Positions 1 through 9,461 are shown, counted from the first letter of the stretch. The stretch is DNA of 64,000 nucleotides from JACVRW01 sp963812915 (GCA_963812915.1 CAWEXB010000011.1:176593-240592); one strand, 5' to 3'. Notes: generated by a model from the letters alone, not told the origin. Made by a program: numbers and translations.

Positions 1-1
1 C

Positions 2-193
2 GGCTACGCCGAGGCGATCCGCACCGACGCCCGCGAGCACACCCCGCTGGGGATCCTCACCCGCGGGGTGTCGGGCGTACGGGGCCGCACGCTGATCGTC
101 AACTTCCCGGGCAATCCCAAGGCGATCGAGCAGTCCTGGCCGATCGTTGAGCCGACGCTGGAACACGCGGCGGCGACGCTCGAGCGGGACTGA
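2..193 (+). CDS. Molybdopterin adenylyltransferase (MoaB/Mog family), C-terminal end
   Basis: The last 63 residues of a reading frame enter from the left edge and stop at a TGA. The segment RGRTLIVNFPGNPKA is the family's C-terminal signature (usually GKTLIVNLPGSPKA), which lies by the molybdopterin-binding pocket. MoaB/Mog proteins adenylate molybdopterin before molybdenum insertion. The glycines and the N-P-K motif are intact. The N-terminal two thirds lie outside the window, so MogA versus MoaB subtype cannot be settled. Confidence 0.8.
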   Translation, partial: GYAEAIRTDAREHTPLGILTRGVSGVRGRTLIVNFPGNPKAIEQSWPIVEPTLEHAAATLERD

Positions 194-198
194 GCCTC

Positions 199-631
199 CT
201 AGACGAGACCCTTCTCGCGCAGCTCCCGCAGAGCCGCGTCCGACTTGCCGAGCCCTTCCAGATCCCATCCCGCCGAGCACCGACGGCGCCTTCGTGAACT
301 GGACGTCCGAGTACTGAACCACCTGCACGTGGTTGCCCCACGGATCGCGGAAGTCGAGGCCGGGACCGGGCAGGATCTCCACTCCCGCCCGCTCGACCAG
401 ACGCCGTACCTCGTCACGGTCGTCCACGACCAGGCCGAAGTGCCGCGACCCGTCGGGCGGTTGCGTACGCCCCTCGGCCAGCACCAGGAACTGGTCGCCC
501 ATGTCGAGGAAGGCCATTCCGCGGAGACGTCCGCGGAACTCGAGCTCGAACACGCGGCCGTAGAAGTCGAGCGCCTCCTCGAGGTCGTCGACCTCGAGCA
601 CCACGTGGTTGATTCCCACCAGACGCGCCAC
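199..631 (-). CDS. VOC (glyoxalase/bleomycin resistance) family protein, frameshifted near its C-terminus
   Basis: The minus-strand frame from a GTG at 631 reads ARLVGINHVVLEVDDLEEAL, then a second beta-alpha-beta module with GLVVDDRDEVRRLVERAG and a DPWGNHVQVVQ motif. This is the paired-beta-alpha-beta architecture of the vicinal oxygen chelate superfamily; the His near residue 8 and the WGNHVQ segment are the usual metal-site area. The tail GLGKSDAALRELREKGLV lies in another frame, so one base appears missing near 270-280. An ATG at 658 is also in frame, but it would share its CATG with the start of the divergent ccmA gene, so the GTG is preferred. Substrate cannot be predicted. Confidence 0.72.
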
Positions 632-656
632 GTGTCCAGCATAGGCTTCGCCGCCC

Positions 657-1329
657 ATGGACCCCGCGATCGAGCTCGACGGCCTCGAGCGGCGTTACGG
701 CGAGCGGGTCGCGCTGACCGGCGTCACGGTACGGCTCCCGCGCGGCGCCACGCTCGCCGTGCTGGGCGCGAACGGCGCCGGCAAGACGACCCTGCTGCGG
801 GTGCTCGCCGGGCTGCTTCGCCCGCACGCCGGCACGGCGCACGTGCTGAGCGCCGAGCTTCCGCGGGAGCGGTGGAAGGTGCCCGGGCAGGTCGGGTACC
901 TGGGCCACGAGCCGCTCCTCTACCGCGACCTGAGCGGGCGCGAGAACCTCGACTACCACGCCAGCCTGCACGGCGTGGACGGCGCACGCGTGGAGGAGCT
1001 GCTCGCCGCCGTCGGGATGGACCGACGAGCCGACGAACCGCTTCGCGACCTCTCGCGCGGCATGGTGCAGCGCCTCGCGGCGGCGCGCGCCGTCCTTCAC
1101 GACCCTCCGCTGCTCCTCCTCGACGAGCCGCGCGCGCACCTGGATCCCGCCGCCGCCCAGCTGCTCGAGCCGCTCATCGGGCGCGGCTCGGGACGCACGC
1201 GGGTGCTGCGTCAGCCACGACGTGGAGGGGGCGTTGGCCGAGGCCGATCTGGCGCTCGGCCTCCGGGGCGGACGCCAGGTCTTCGCCGGCGAGGTCGGTG
1301 CGGCGGCGGCCCGGGAGCTCTACAGGTGA
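657..1329 (+). CDS. ccmA: Cytochrome c biogenesis ABC transporter ATP-binding protein CcmA (one frameshift)
   Basis: ATPase subunit of the CcmAB(CD) complex, which energises release of heme-loaded CcmE for cytochrome c maturation at the membrane. Walker A is GANGAGKTTL (residues 38-47), the signature is LSRGMVQR, and Walker B is LLLLDEP. After about residue 180 the frame breaks: the expected H-loop SHDVEGALAEADLALGL is in the next frame, consistent with one extra base near 1208. Corrected, the protein is about 223 residues, normal for CcmA, and its TGA (1327-1329) overlaps the GTG of ccmB. Read uncorrected, it falsely appears fused to CcmB. Identity rests on the ABC motifs plus the ccmB and ccmC neighbours. 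Confidence 0.88.
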
Positions 1330-2000
1330 TCGCCGCCGCCCGCACCATCCTGCGCAAGGACCTCCGGCTCGAGCTGCGCACGAAGGAGTCGGTGCCGGCG
1401 ATGACGCTGTTCACGCTCACCGTCTACGTGCTGTTCCACTTCGGCCTCGACCGCGACTCGCTGGACGGCGAGCTGGCTGCGGGCGTGCTCTGGGTGACCT
1501 TGCTGCTGGCGGCGGTGATCGGCGTAAGCCGCCTGTTTGCGGCCGAGCGCGAGCAGGGGGGCATCGACGGGCTCCTGCTCGCTCCCGTCGACCGCACCTC
1601 CCTCTTTCTCGCAAAGGCCGCGGCGCTATTCCTCTTCCTCGTCGCGGTCGAGGTGGTGGCGGTGCCGGCCTTCGGACTGCTGCTGCTCGGCCCCGGGCTC
1701 GGCGGCGCCTTGCCCGAGCTGCTCACGATCCTCGCCCTCGGCGACGTGGGGATTGCGGCTGTGGGAGCGCTGGTGGCCGCGCTCGCCGCCGAGACGCGCG
1801 CCCGCGAGCTGATCGTTCCCCTGCTCCTCCTGCCGCTGCTCGTGCCGGTGCTGATCGCGTGCGCGCAGGCCACCGAGCCGCTTCTGCGTCAGGACCAGGG
1901 ACCCGAGGACCTGGGCCGCTGGCTCGCGCTGCTCACGCTTTACGATGTTGTGTTCGTGCTTCTATCCGTCGCAGTCTTCGATTACCTGCTCGAGGACTGA
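1326..2000 (+). CDS. ccmB: Heme exporter/cytochrome c biogenesis membrane protein CcmB
   Basis: Permease partner of CcmA. The protein is 224 residues with six predicted hydrophobic segments and a charged N-terminus, LRKDLRLELRTKE, typical of CcmB (family form RDLRLELRSGE). The GTG start at 1326 overlaps the ccmA stop as GTGA, indicating translational coupling, and its own stop overlaps the ccmC start as TGATG. Length and topology match the family. No frameshift is seen inside it. Confidence 0.88.
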   Translation: MIAAARTILRKDLRLELRTKESVPAMTLFTLTVYVLFHFGLDRDSLDGELAAGVLWVTLLLAAVIGVSRLFAAEREQGGIDGLLLAPVDRTSLFLAKAAALFLFLVAVEVVAVPAFGLLLLGPGLGGALPELLTILALGDVGIAAVGALVAALAAETRARELIVPLLLLPLLVPVLIACAQATEPLLRQDQGPEDLGRWLALLTLYDVVFVLLSVAVFDYLLED

Positions 2001-2698
2001 TGTACTCGAAGGGCTTCAAGCCACTGGCCGCAGCCACCGTCGTGGCGCTCGCGACGGCGATGGCGCTCGTCTTCTTCTACGCGCCCCTCGACGCCGACCA
2101 GGGGTTCGTGCAGAAGATCTTCTACGTGCACGTGCCGATGGCGATCGTGTCGCTGTGTGGCTTCGTGGCCGGCGGGATCATGGCGATCCGGCACCTGCGC
2201 TCGGGCGACTCCTCCTGGGACATGCGCTCCTACGTGGCCATCCACATCTCGATCATCCTCGGCGTGGGCGTGCTCGCCACCGGCGCGATCTGGGCCAAGG
2301 CCTCCTGGGGACACTGGTGGGTCTGGGACGAGCCGGTGCTGGTCTCGTTCCTGGTGGTGGTGCTGCTCTACTGCGTCTACTACCCGCTGCGCTTCTCGAT
2401 CGAGGACCGCGAGCGCCAGGCCCGCTACTCGTCCGTGTTCGCGATCGCCGCCGGCGCCTTCGTGCCGCTCAACTTCGCGGCCGTGCGGATGGCGGAGGCG
2501 TACACGCACCCGCGGGTGCTGTCGCAGACCGGGGGAAACCTGCCCGGCGAGATGCGGCTCACCTTCCTGGTCTCGCTCCTCGCGATGGCGCTCCTGTTCG
2601 TGACGCTCTGGAAGCTCGAGCTGATCTCTAAGAACGCCTCGATGCAGCTCAAGCGGCTCAAGCGTAGGCTGGCCGAGCGCGAGGCGGTGGCGGCGTAG
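2000..2698 (+). CDS. ccmC: Cytochrome c biogenesis protein CcmC (heme handling)
   Basis: CcmC presents heme to the chaperone CcmE in the outer leaflet of the membrane. The 232-residue protein has six membrane segments and the tryptophan-rich WWD motif, here WGHWWVWDEP, followed by a conserved YYPLRFS segment. Histidines at FYVHVPMA and in the YTHPRVLSQ loop fit the two axial heme ligands of this family. The start overlaps the ccmB stop by one base. CcmE and CcmF are not in the window, so the rest of the pathway must be encoded elsewhere. Confidence 0.92.
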   Translation: MYSKGFKPLAAATVVALATAMALVFFYAPLDADQGFVQKIFYVHVPMAIVSLCGFVAGGIMAIRHLRSGDSSWDMRSYVAIHISIILGVGVLATGAIWAKASWGHWWVWDEPVLVSFLVVVLLYCVYYPLRFSIEDRERQARYSSVFAIAAGAFVPLNFAAVRMAEAYTHPRVLSQTGGNLPGEMRLTFLVSLLAMALLFVTLWKLELISKNASMQLKRLKRRLAEREAVAA

Positions 2699-2711
2699 TG
2701 GTGACCGCCTG

Positions 2712-2867
2712 ATGCCCGCACTGCCCCTCGACGAGGCGGGCAAGTACGTTGCCGGCGCGTACGTCGTCTTCCTGACGCTCCTGGTGGTCTACGTTGCGAT
2801 CATCGGTTCGAAGATCGCGCGTATCGAACGGGAGCTCACCGAACTGGCCTCCGAGGACGACAAATGA
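2712..2867 (+). CDS. ccmD: Small single-span protein, CcmD-like
   Basis: A 51-codon ORF with ATG at 2712. It has a short N-terminus, one membrane span (YVVFLTLLVVYVAIIGSKI) and a charged C-terminal helix, RIERELTELASEDDK. Size, topology (N-out, C-in) and position directly after ccmC fit CcmD, the small subunit that helps release CcmE from CcmABC. CcmD is too divergent to prove by sequence, so the call leans on context. Its TGA overlaps the hemA ATG as AATGA. Confidence 0.7.
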   Translation: MPALPLDEAGKYVAGAYVVFLTLLVVYVAIIGSKIARIERELTELASEDDK

Positions 2868-4204
2868 CCACCGAGATCCTCGCCCTGGGCGCCTCGCACA
2901 AGACCGCCTCGCTCGAGCTGCGCGAGCAGCTCGCACTGCCGCCGGGGCGCGCGTCACGCTTCCTGTCCGAGCTCACCGCACACGCCGCGGTGCAGGAGGC
3001 GGCGGCGCTCTCCACCTGTAACCGCACCGAGCTGTATCTGGTCACGAACGACCCCGCCGGGGGGGAGAGCGCGGCGCTCACGATGCTCTCGCGCCAGGCG
3101 GGCCTGCGTCCGACCGAGCTGCTCGGGGCGATCTACTCGCTGCGCGCGGACGAGGCCGTCGAGCACCTGTTCTCGGTCACCTCCGGACTCGACTCGATGA
3201 TCGTCGGCGAGACCGAGATCCAGGGCCAGGTGAAGCGCGCCTACGAGCTGGCGCTGGTGGAGGGTGTCACGGGGCCGGTCTCCAACCGGCTCTTCCGCGA
3301 CGCGCTGGCGGCCGGCAAGCGCGTGCGCCACGAGACCGGCATCGCGCGCACGAATGTGTCCGTCGCGACCGTTGCCGTACAGCTCGCCGCCGACTTCCTC
3401 GGCGACCTGGACGGCAAGCACGTGCTCGTGATCGGCGCCGGCGAGAACGCCGAGCTCACGGTGCGCACGCTGCACGAGCGTGGGGTCGAGGCGCTGTTCG
3501 TGGCCAACCGCCGCTATGAGCGTGCGCTGGGGTTGGCGCAGCGCTTCGGCGGCCGGGCGGTCACGTTCGACGAGCTGCCGCGAGAGCTCGAGCGCGCCGA
3601 CATCGTCGTCAGCTCCACCGGGGCACCGCACCAGATCGTGGGACGCGACGAGTTGGAGCAGGTCGCCGGCCTGCGGATGGACCGGCCGCTCGTACTGATC
3701 GACCTCGCCGTGCCGCGCGACGTCGACCCGGGCGTGCGCGACTGCCCCGAGATCGCGCTCTACGACATGGACGACCTCCAGCGGGCCGTGGCTCGCAACA
3801 TGAGCGGCCGCGAGGCGGAGGCGAGCGAGGCCCGCGCGGTCGTGCGCGAGGAGGTCGAGCGCTTCGAGGATTGGCTCGAGAGCCTCGACGTCGTGCCCAC
3901 GATCTCGGCGCTGAGGCGGCGCGGGGAGGAGGTCGTGGCCCACGTGCTGCGGGAGAACGAGCCGCGCTGGGAGTCGCTCTCCGAGGCGGACCGCGAGCGC
4001 GTGGAGCTGCTGGCGCGGGCGGTGGTCAGCCGGCTTCTGCACGAGCCGACGCTACGGCTCAGGGGATCCGCCGGCGAGCAGGCCTCGTACCGCTACGTGC
4101 ACGCCCTACATGAGCTCTTCGGCCTCGACGCCGCGCTGGCGCCGCACGAGGAGCCCGCACAGGTCACGCGGCTCGACGCCCGCCGCCGAGCCTCGCGTCG
4201 GTGA
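2864..4204 (+). CDS. hemA: Glutamyl-tRNA reductase
   Basis: First committed step of the C5 tetrapyrrole pathway: NADPH-dependent reduction of Glu-tRNA(Glu) to glutamate-1-semialdehyde in the cytosol. The 446-residue protein shows the catalytic Cys52 in STCNRTELY, the substrate-site motif SGLDSMIVGETEIQGQVK, an NADPH Rossmann segment VLVIGAGENAEL, and the C-terminal dimerisation helices. The start overlaps the ccmD-like stop and the stop overlaps hemC (GTGA), placing heme synthesis and cytochrome c maturation on one transcript. In this family heme feedback acts on enzyme stability; nothing in the sequence shows regulation here. Confidence 0.97.
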   Translation: MTTEILALGASHKTASLELREQLALPPGRASRFLSELTAHAAVQEAAALSTCNRTELYLVTNDPAGGESAALTMLSRQAGLRPTELLGAIYSLRADEAVEHLFSVTSGLDSMIVGETEIQGQVKRAYELALVEGVTGPVSNRLFRDALAAGKRVRHETGIARTNVSVATVAVQLAADFLGDLDGKHVLVIGAGENAELTVRTLHERGVEALFVANRRYERALGLAQRFGGRAVTFDELPRELERADIVVSSTGAPHQIVGRDELEQVAGLRMDRPLVLIDLAVPRDVDPGVRDCPEIALYDMDDLQRAVARNMSGREAEASEARAVVREEVERFEDWLESLDVVPTISALRRRGEEVVAHVLRENEPRWESLSEADRERVELLARAVVSRLLHEPTLRLRGSAGEQASYRYVHALHELFGLDAALAPHEEPAQVTRLDARRRASRR

Positions 4205-5083
4205 TCCGACTCGGCACGCGCGGCAGCGCGCTGGCCCTCGCGCAGGCCCACCTGGTGGCCGACAGGCTCCCCGGCGAGGTCGAGCTGGTGCCGATCGCGA
4301 CCTCCGGGGATCGAGCCCGCGGCGCCGGGCTGGACAAGTCCCGCTTCGTCAAGGAGATCGAGGACGCGCTCCTCGCCGGCGAGGTCGACCTGGCGGTGCA
4401 CTCCGCCAAGGACGTACCCTCCGAGCTGCCCCCCGGCCTGTCCATCGTCGGCGTGCCGGAGCGCGCGGACGCGCTCGACGCGCTCTGTGGGGCGTCCTCG
4501 TTGCAGGAGCTCCCCGACGGCGCGCCGGTCGGGACGAGCAGCCTGCGCCGTCGCGCCCAGCTGCTGGCGCTGCGCCCCGACCTCGACGTGCGCGAGCTGC
4601 GCGGCAACGTAGACACGCGCCTGCGCCGCCTTGCCGAGGGTGACTTCGCCGCGGTGGTGCTGGCGCAGGCCGGACTCGACCGGCTCGGCCGCGGCGCCGA
4701 GGGAGTGCGGCTGCCAGAGCTCGTTCCCGCGCCTGGACAGGGATGCCTGGCGCTCGAGGCGCGCACAGACGACGCGCCCGTGGCGGCCGCGGCCGGGGCG
4801 CTGATCGACCCGCCCGCCCTGACCTGCCTGACGGCCGAGCGAGCGCTGGTCGAGGGGCTCGGCGCCACCTGCCGCACGCCGATGGGCGCCCACGCCGAGC
4901 TGCACGACGGTGCGCTGCGGCTGACGGCCTTCGCCGGCATGCCCGACGGCTCCCACTGGATCCGAGACGTCCACGAGGGCGATCCCGACGACCCCGCCGG
5001 GTTGGGTCGCGCCGTCGCGGAGCGCCTGGGCGCGGCGGGGGCGCGCGAGCGTGCTCGAGGCCGCCGAGCGCGCCGCGGCGTAG
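4201..5083 (+). CDS. hemC: Porphobilinogen deaminase (hydroxymethylbilane synthase), frameshifted near its end
   Basis: Polymerises four porphobilinogens to hydroxymethylbilane. It starts with the family hallmark IRLGTRGSALALAQA, and has AVHSAKDVPSELP (catalytic Asp region), TSSLRRRAQLLALRPDLDV and the dipyrromethane-cofactor cysteine in GATCRTPMGAHAEL. The last residues are displaced: VLEAAERAAA and a stop at 5081-5083 are found after removing one base near 5047. Without correction the frame runs on into the next gene and mimics a HemC-CobA-HemD fusion. Corrected length is about 293 residues, normal for the family. Confidence 0.93.
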
Positions 5084-5094
5084 CTTTCGCCGCC

Positions 5095-6591
5095 ATGGGC
5101 GGTGGCATCGTCTACCTGGTTGGCGCCGGGCCCGGCGACCCGGGCCTCATGACGCGCCGGTCGCTCGAGCTGATCGCCGCGGCCGACGCGATCCTCTACG
5201 ACCGCCTCGTCCCGCCGGGCGCCCTGGACGGCGCGCGCGAGGGCGCGGAGCTGCGATATGTGGGCAAGCGGCCGGGCGACCCGGCCATGACCCAGGACGA
5301 GATCAACGACCTCATGGTGGAGCTCGCCCGGGCGGGGAAGCGGGTGGTGCGACTCAAGGGCGGCGACCCGTTCGTCTTCGGCCGGGGTGGCGAGGAGGCG
5401 GAGGCCCTGGCGGCGGCCGGAGTGCCGTTCGAGGCCGTGCCGGGCGTGACCGCCGGCATAGCCGCCCCGGCGTACGCCGGCATACCCGTGACGCACCGCG
5501 ATGCGGCCTCGGCGGTGGCGTTCGTGACCGGGCACGAGGACCCCGACAAGCCGGGGTCGGCGGTCGACTGGGAGGCCCTGGCCGGCTTTCCGGGGACGCT
5601 CGTGCTGTACATGGGTGTGCGCAACCTGCCGCTGGTAACGGAGCGCCTGGCGGCCGCGGGCCGCGACCCTACGGAGGCGGCTGCCGTGGTGGAGCGCGGG
5701 ACCGCGCCGGGGCAGCGCACCGTCAGCGGTGCGCTCTCCGACATCGCCGAGCGCGCGGCGGCCGCCGGAGTCGGACCGCCCGCTGTGACCGTGATCGGCC
5801 CCGTGGCCGCCCTGCGCGACACGATCGCCTGGCTCGAGCGCCGCCCCCTCCACGGCGAGGTCGTGGCCGTGACGCGAGCCCGCGCTCAGGCCAGCGGCCT
5901 GGCCGCACGGCTGCGTGAGCTGGGAGCGGACGTGGTGGAGACGCCGGCGATCCGGATCGAGCCGCGAAACGTTCGATTGCGGCGCCCCGACGGCTATGCG
6001 CTCGTCTGCCTGACGAGCCCGAACGGCGTTCGGCTGCTGTTCGGCGCCCTCGACGACATCGGACTGGACGCCCGCGCCTTCGCCGGCGCCACCTTCGCGG
6101 CCATCGGCCCCGGCACCGCGGCCGAGCTCTCCCGGCACGGAATCCGAGCCGACGTCGTGCCCGAGCGCTCGGTGGCCGAGGCGCTCGTCGAGGCGCTGGC
6201 GTCCGTCCCCGTGAAGGGAAAGCGGGTGCTGATCGCCCGCGCGGCCGAGGCACGCGACCTGCTCCCCGAGGCGCTGCGCGATCGCGGCGCCGAGGTCGAC
6301 GTGGTCGCCCTGTACGACACCGTGGCGGAGCCGCTCTCCGATACCCAGCTGGAGGCCCTCGCGCGAGCGACCTACGTCACCTTCACCTCCAGCTCCACGG
6401 TCCGCTTCCTGCTGCGGTCGGGGGGTCGCGTGCCCGAATCCGCCCGAGTGGTCTCGATCGGCCCGATCACGACCGCCACCGCCCGCGAGCACGGCCTCGA
6501 GGTGCAGGTGGAGGCCGAGCGACACGACGTCCACGGCCTGGTCGATGCCTTGACATCGGACGCCGCGACGCGGAGGGTTCCGGCGGCGTGA
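5095..6591 (+). CDS. cobA/hemD: Bifunctional uroporphyrinogen-III C-methyltransferase / uroporphyrinogen-III synthase
   Basis: A genuine two-domain protein of 498 residues. Residues 1-245 are SUMT: VYLVGAGPGDPGLMT, YDRLVPPGAL, VVRLKGGDPFVFGRGGEE and GIPVTHRD, which bind SAM and methylate uroporphyrinogen III to precorrin-2. Residues about 255-490 are a HemD-type synthase with the two Rossmann-like halves (VAVTRARAQASGLAARL, LTSPNGVRLLF, VTFTSSSTVRFLL) that cyclises hydroxymethylbilane. This fusion is common in Actinobacteria and Firmicutes. It opens the branch to siroheme and cobalamin. The start is 11 bases after the corrected hemC stop; the end overlaps the next start as GTGA. Confidence 0.96.
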   Translation: MGGGIVYLVGAGPGDPGLMTRRSLELIAAADAILYDRLVPPGALDGAREGAELRYVGKRPGDPAMTQDEINDLMVELARAGKRVVRLKGGDPFVFGRGGEEAEALAAAGVPFEAVPGVTAGIAAPAYAGIPVTHRDAASAVAFVTGHEDPDKPGSAVDWEALAGFPGTLVLYMGVRNLPLVTERLAAAGRDPTEAAAVVERGTAPGQRTVSGALSDIAERAAAAGVGPPAVTVIGPVAALRDTIAWLERRPLHGEVVAVTRARAQASGLAARLRELGADVVETPAIRIEPRNVRLRRPDGYALVCLTSPNGVRLLFGALDDIGLDARAFAGATFAAIGPGTAAELSRHGIRADVVPERSVAEALVEALASVPVKGKRVLIARAAEARDLLPEALRDRGAEVDVVALYDTVAEPLSDTQLEALARATYVTFTSSSTVRFLLRSGGRVPESARVVSIGPITTATAREHGLEVQVEAERHDVHGLVDALTSDAATRRVPAA

Positions 6592-7389
6592 TCGTCACGC
6601 TACTCACCGACTACGGGCGCGACGACGACTTCGTGGGTGTCTGCCACGGCGTCATCCGCTCGATCGACCAGGACGCCCACATCGTCGACATCACCCATGG
6701 CATCCGCCGCTATGCGGTGCGCCAGGGGGCGATCGTGCTCCGGAACACGCTGCCCTACATGCCGGTGGGAGTGCACGTTGCGGTAGTCGATCCCCAGGTG
6801 GGAACCGAACGCCGCGCGGTTGCGCTGCGGACGGGGGACGGCCGCATCCTCGTCGGCCCGGACAACGGGCTGCTGAGCCTCGCCTGGGAGCGCTGCGGCG
6901 GCGTCGAGACGGCCGTGGACGTCACCCGCTCGCCGCACCGGCTCGAGCCAGTTTCCGCGACCTTCCACGGTCGCGACATCTTCGCGCCGGTGGCGGCGCG
7001 CCTCGCGGCCGGTGCAGAGCTCGCCGATGCCGGGGACCCGCTCGATGCCGATGCCCTCACCGCCGTCGATCTGCCCACGCCCCGCCGGGAAGGGGGAGAG
7101 CTCGTGGCGCACGCGCTGGTAGTCGATCGCTTCGGAAACGCGGGCCTGAACCTGGACCACGACGACCTCGCTGGGAGCCGGATCACCCTCGGGAGCGCCG
7201 TCGAGCTCGAGGTCGGGGGCGAGCGCTACCTCGCCACCTACGCGCAGACCTTTGCCGACGTCAAGCCCGGTGAGCTGCTCGTCTACGAGGACGCCTACCG
7301 CACGCTCGCCGTGGCGATCAACCGCGGCGACGCCGCATCCGACGCTCGCGCTGAGCCCCGACGTCGAGGTGCGCCTGCGGCCGCAATGA
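6588..7389 (+). CDS. SAM hydroxide adenosyltransferase (DUF62, fluorinase/chlorinase superfamily), one frameshift
   Basis: Family members convert SAM and hydroxide (from water) to adenosine and methionine. The N-terminus IVTLLTDYGRDDDFVGVCHGVI holds the family Asp, and VVDPQVGTERRAV, GPDNGLLSLA and FHGRDIFAPVAARLA are further family blocks; the C-terminal beta domain has VVDRFGNAGLNL. The Asp-Arg-His triad of hydroxide-type enzymes is plausible (D in DPQVG, R in GTERR, H in FHGRD), which argues against a halogenase. The final residues TLALSPDVEVRLRPQ are in another frame, so one base is out near 7338. The TGA overlaps the birA ATG. Its link with tetrapyrrole genes is positional only. Confidence 0.88.
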
Positions 7390-8057
7390 TCGGCGCGCCG
7401 CGGGTCCACCACCGGCTGACCGATTCCACCAACGAGCGCGCAAAGGCGCTGGCCGCGGGGGGCGCCCCGCACGGCACGCTGGTCACCGCGGACGAGCAGA
7501 CGGCGGGCCGAGGTCGCCAGGGCCGGGCGTGGACGGCCCCGCCCCGCTCCGCCGTGCTGATGTCCCTCGTGATCCGCGATCCGGACGAAGTCCTGCCCCT
7601 CACCGCGGCCGTGGCGATCTGCGACGCCCTACCCGCGGAGTGTGAGATCAAGTGGCCGAACGACGTCTGGCTCGACCGCCGCAAGCTGGCCGGCATCCTT
7701 GTCGAAGGGCGGCCCCAGCAGCGCTGGGCCGTGCTCGGGGTGGGTCTCAACGTGCGAACGGCCGAATTCCCGCCCGAGCTCCGGTCGACCGCGACCTCGC
7801 TGCGCCTGTCCGGGATCGAAACCGACGTCGAGGCGATCCTGGGGGCGCTCCTGCCATCGCTCGATCGCTGGCTGGGCGCATCACGGGCTGCGGTGCTCGA
7901 CGCCTGGCGGGGGCGCGACGCCCTCCGCGGCGAGAGGGTGAGGTGGGAAGGCGGCGAGGGCACCGCGGCAGGAATCGACGAGTCCGGCGCCCTTGTGGTG
8001 GTGACCGAGGAGGGCCGAATAACCCTGGAATCGGGGGAAATCCACCTGCTTCGTTAG
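7386..8057 (+). CDS. birA: Biotin-[acetyl-CoA-carboxylase] ligase (no DNA-binding domain)
   Basis: Activates biotin to biotinyl-AMP and transfers it to a carrier lysine. The protein is 223 residues. It has the adenylate loop TAGRGRQGRAW, the lysine motif IKWPNDVWLDRRKLAGILVE and a short C-terminal SH3-like domain (GEGTAAGIDESGALVV). It lacks the N-terminal helix-turn-helix of E. coli BirA, so it should be an enzyme only, not the bio-operon repressor. ATG at 7386 overlaps the preceding TGA. Confidence 0.94.
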   Translation: MIGAPRVHHRLTDSTNERAKALAAGGAPHGTLVTADEQTAGRGRQGRAWTAPPRSAVLMSLVIRDPDEVLPLTAAVAICDALPAECEIKWPNDVWLDRRKLAGILVEGRPQQRWAVLGVGLNVRTAEFPPELRSTATSLRLSGIETDVEAILGALLPSLDRWLGASRAAVLDAWRGRDALRGERVRWEGGEGTAAGIDESGALVVVTEEGRITLESGEIHLLR

Positions 8058-8148
8058 GAGGTTTACGCAACTCCATCAGTGCGTAATCGCCAAATTGTGC
8101 AAATTGGTCACTCGTAGGCCGTCGATCGTGCGACGATGTCTACTGCCC

Positions 8149-9461
8149 ATGGCAGGCACCACGTTCCGAGTCGCGGCATCAGTCGCGACGCTGTGTCTTG
8201 TGCTTGTGCTCGCAGCCGGCGAGGCGCGTGCGCAGTCCATCGACTCGTCCTCCGATGGCGGAAACCCGGCGCCGGAGCCGGCCGCTCCGGCCGACGCGAC
8301 GTCGGGGCCCTCGGCCGAGCCCGCGGCCTCCGACTCCGCCGACGGCGCCCCGGCCGCGGCGCCGGAGGGCACAATGCCACTGAACGCGCCCCCGGAGCCC
8401 GCCGCCGTGCAGGAAGTGGTCGTGGATGCCGCCCCGAGCCCGAGCGACACGCCAACGACTTCCCCGGAAGGCCCTCCGGCCCCGTCGCCAGCGCCGGACG
8501 CGGGCGTAACGGAGGCGTCCGCACAGCGAATCGAGGAGAAGCCCCTGGCGGCTTCCCACTCGCTGGACGACCAGGCATCCGCGGTCGCCGCGTCCACTGG
8601 CAACGGCGACTCACTGACAGGGCCGGCGCTCGACCCCGGAGCGCCCTCCATCTCCCCCCCGTCGGCCGTGAAACCGGACGCGCTCGATGACGTCGGCCCT
8701 CCGACCCTCGGCGACCCGCACGGCGACGGCCTGGAGCAGCTCATCTCGGACGTCCGACGTGATCTCCGCAGCGTGCGGGGGCAGATCGACGACTTGCAGC
8801 GCCGACTCGACGACGGCGCGCCGCCACCACAGAACCGCCTGATCGACCTGCGCGCGAGCCTTGGGCAGATCGCTCCGCTGCTGGTCGCACTCGAGATGCG
8901 GCTCGACGCCGCGGGCCGCCTGAGCCCGCATCTGCAGAATCTCCTGCGGCGCGTCCGCAGTGAGCTCCGCGGCGCGCGCGTCACGGCCGCCGGCCTGGTC
9001 GCGGCGCTCCGCAGCTCCGGCGCGCGGAGCGCCGAGGTGCGGCTGCTCCTCCGGGAGCTCGAGCGCTTCCGCGCCGTCGCGTCGATGCTGGCCGTGAATC
9101 CGTTCGTGGCCCGGGCGCCGGCGCCTCCGGTGTCGAGCGCGAGTGCTGCCTATATGTCCGTGCAATCCCCAGGGTGGCCTATCCGACGCAACCTTCGGCG
9201 GCGTCGCCGAAGCAAGCCGATGACGGTCGCCCGACGACCGGACCGCGCGACGGACAGCGCGGCGGGGAGCCTCCACCATGGGCGCCCGCACCCGGCTCCG
9301 CCACCGCGAGTCCGGGCGGAGCATTCCTCTTCGCTGGTTTGGCCTCGCTGGCGATCCTGCTGATCGGGCTCACGATGCCCGCGCTCCGCGCGCTTCTCGA
9401 GCTGCTGCCGGGCCGTCCCTACTCGGTGGCGTTCCTCGAGCCGCTCGAGCGCCCCGGCTAG
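8149..9461 (+). CDS. Secreted, membrane-anchored coiled-coil protein of unknown function (one frameshift)
   Basis: From the ATG at 8149 there is a clear signal peptide (FRVAASVATLCLVLVLAAGEARAQ), then about 170 residues rich in Pro, Ala, Ser and acidic residues, then a helical Arg/Leu/Asp-rich region (about residues 200-330, e.g. LEQLISDVRRDLRSVRGQI) that looks like coiled coil. Near 9165-9175 the frame shifts; the likely true C-terminus has one hydrophobic span, FLFAGLASLAILLIGLTMP, and ends FLEPLERPG. That gives an exported stalk with a C-terminal membrane anchor. No family is recognised. It stands alone after birA. Confidence 0.6.

Noticed and set aside
657..2000. CcmA-CcmB single-protein fusion
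   Set aside because: The CcmA H-loop and its stop are present one frame over, and a GTGA overlap starts ccmB. One extra base near 1208 explains the apparent fusion.
4093..6534. Long minus-strand open frame opposite hemC-cobA
   Set aside because: It is a GC-rich shadow of well-identified genes with no recognisable motif; composition is His/Gln/Gly/Arg-skewed as expected for an antisense frame.
4201..6591. HemC-CobA-HemD triple fusion
   Set aside because: The normal HemC C-terminus and stop (5081-5083) appear after removing one base near 5047, and cobA/hemD has its own ATG at 5095.
6588..8057. SAM hydrolase-BirA fusion
   Set aside because: A TGA/ATG overlap at 7386-7389 is restored by one base near 7338; both proteins then have normal ends.
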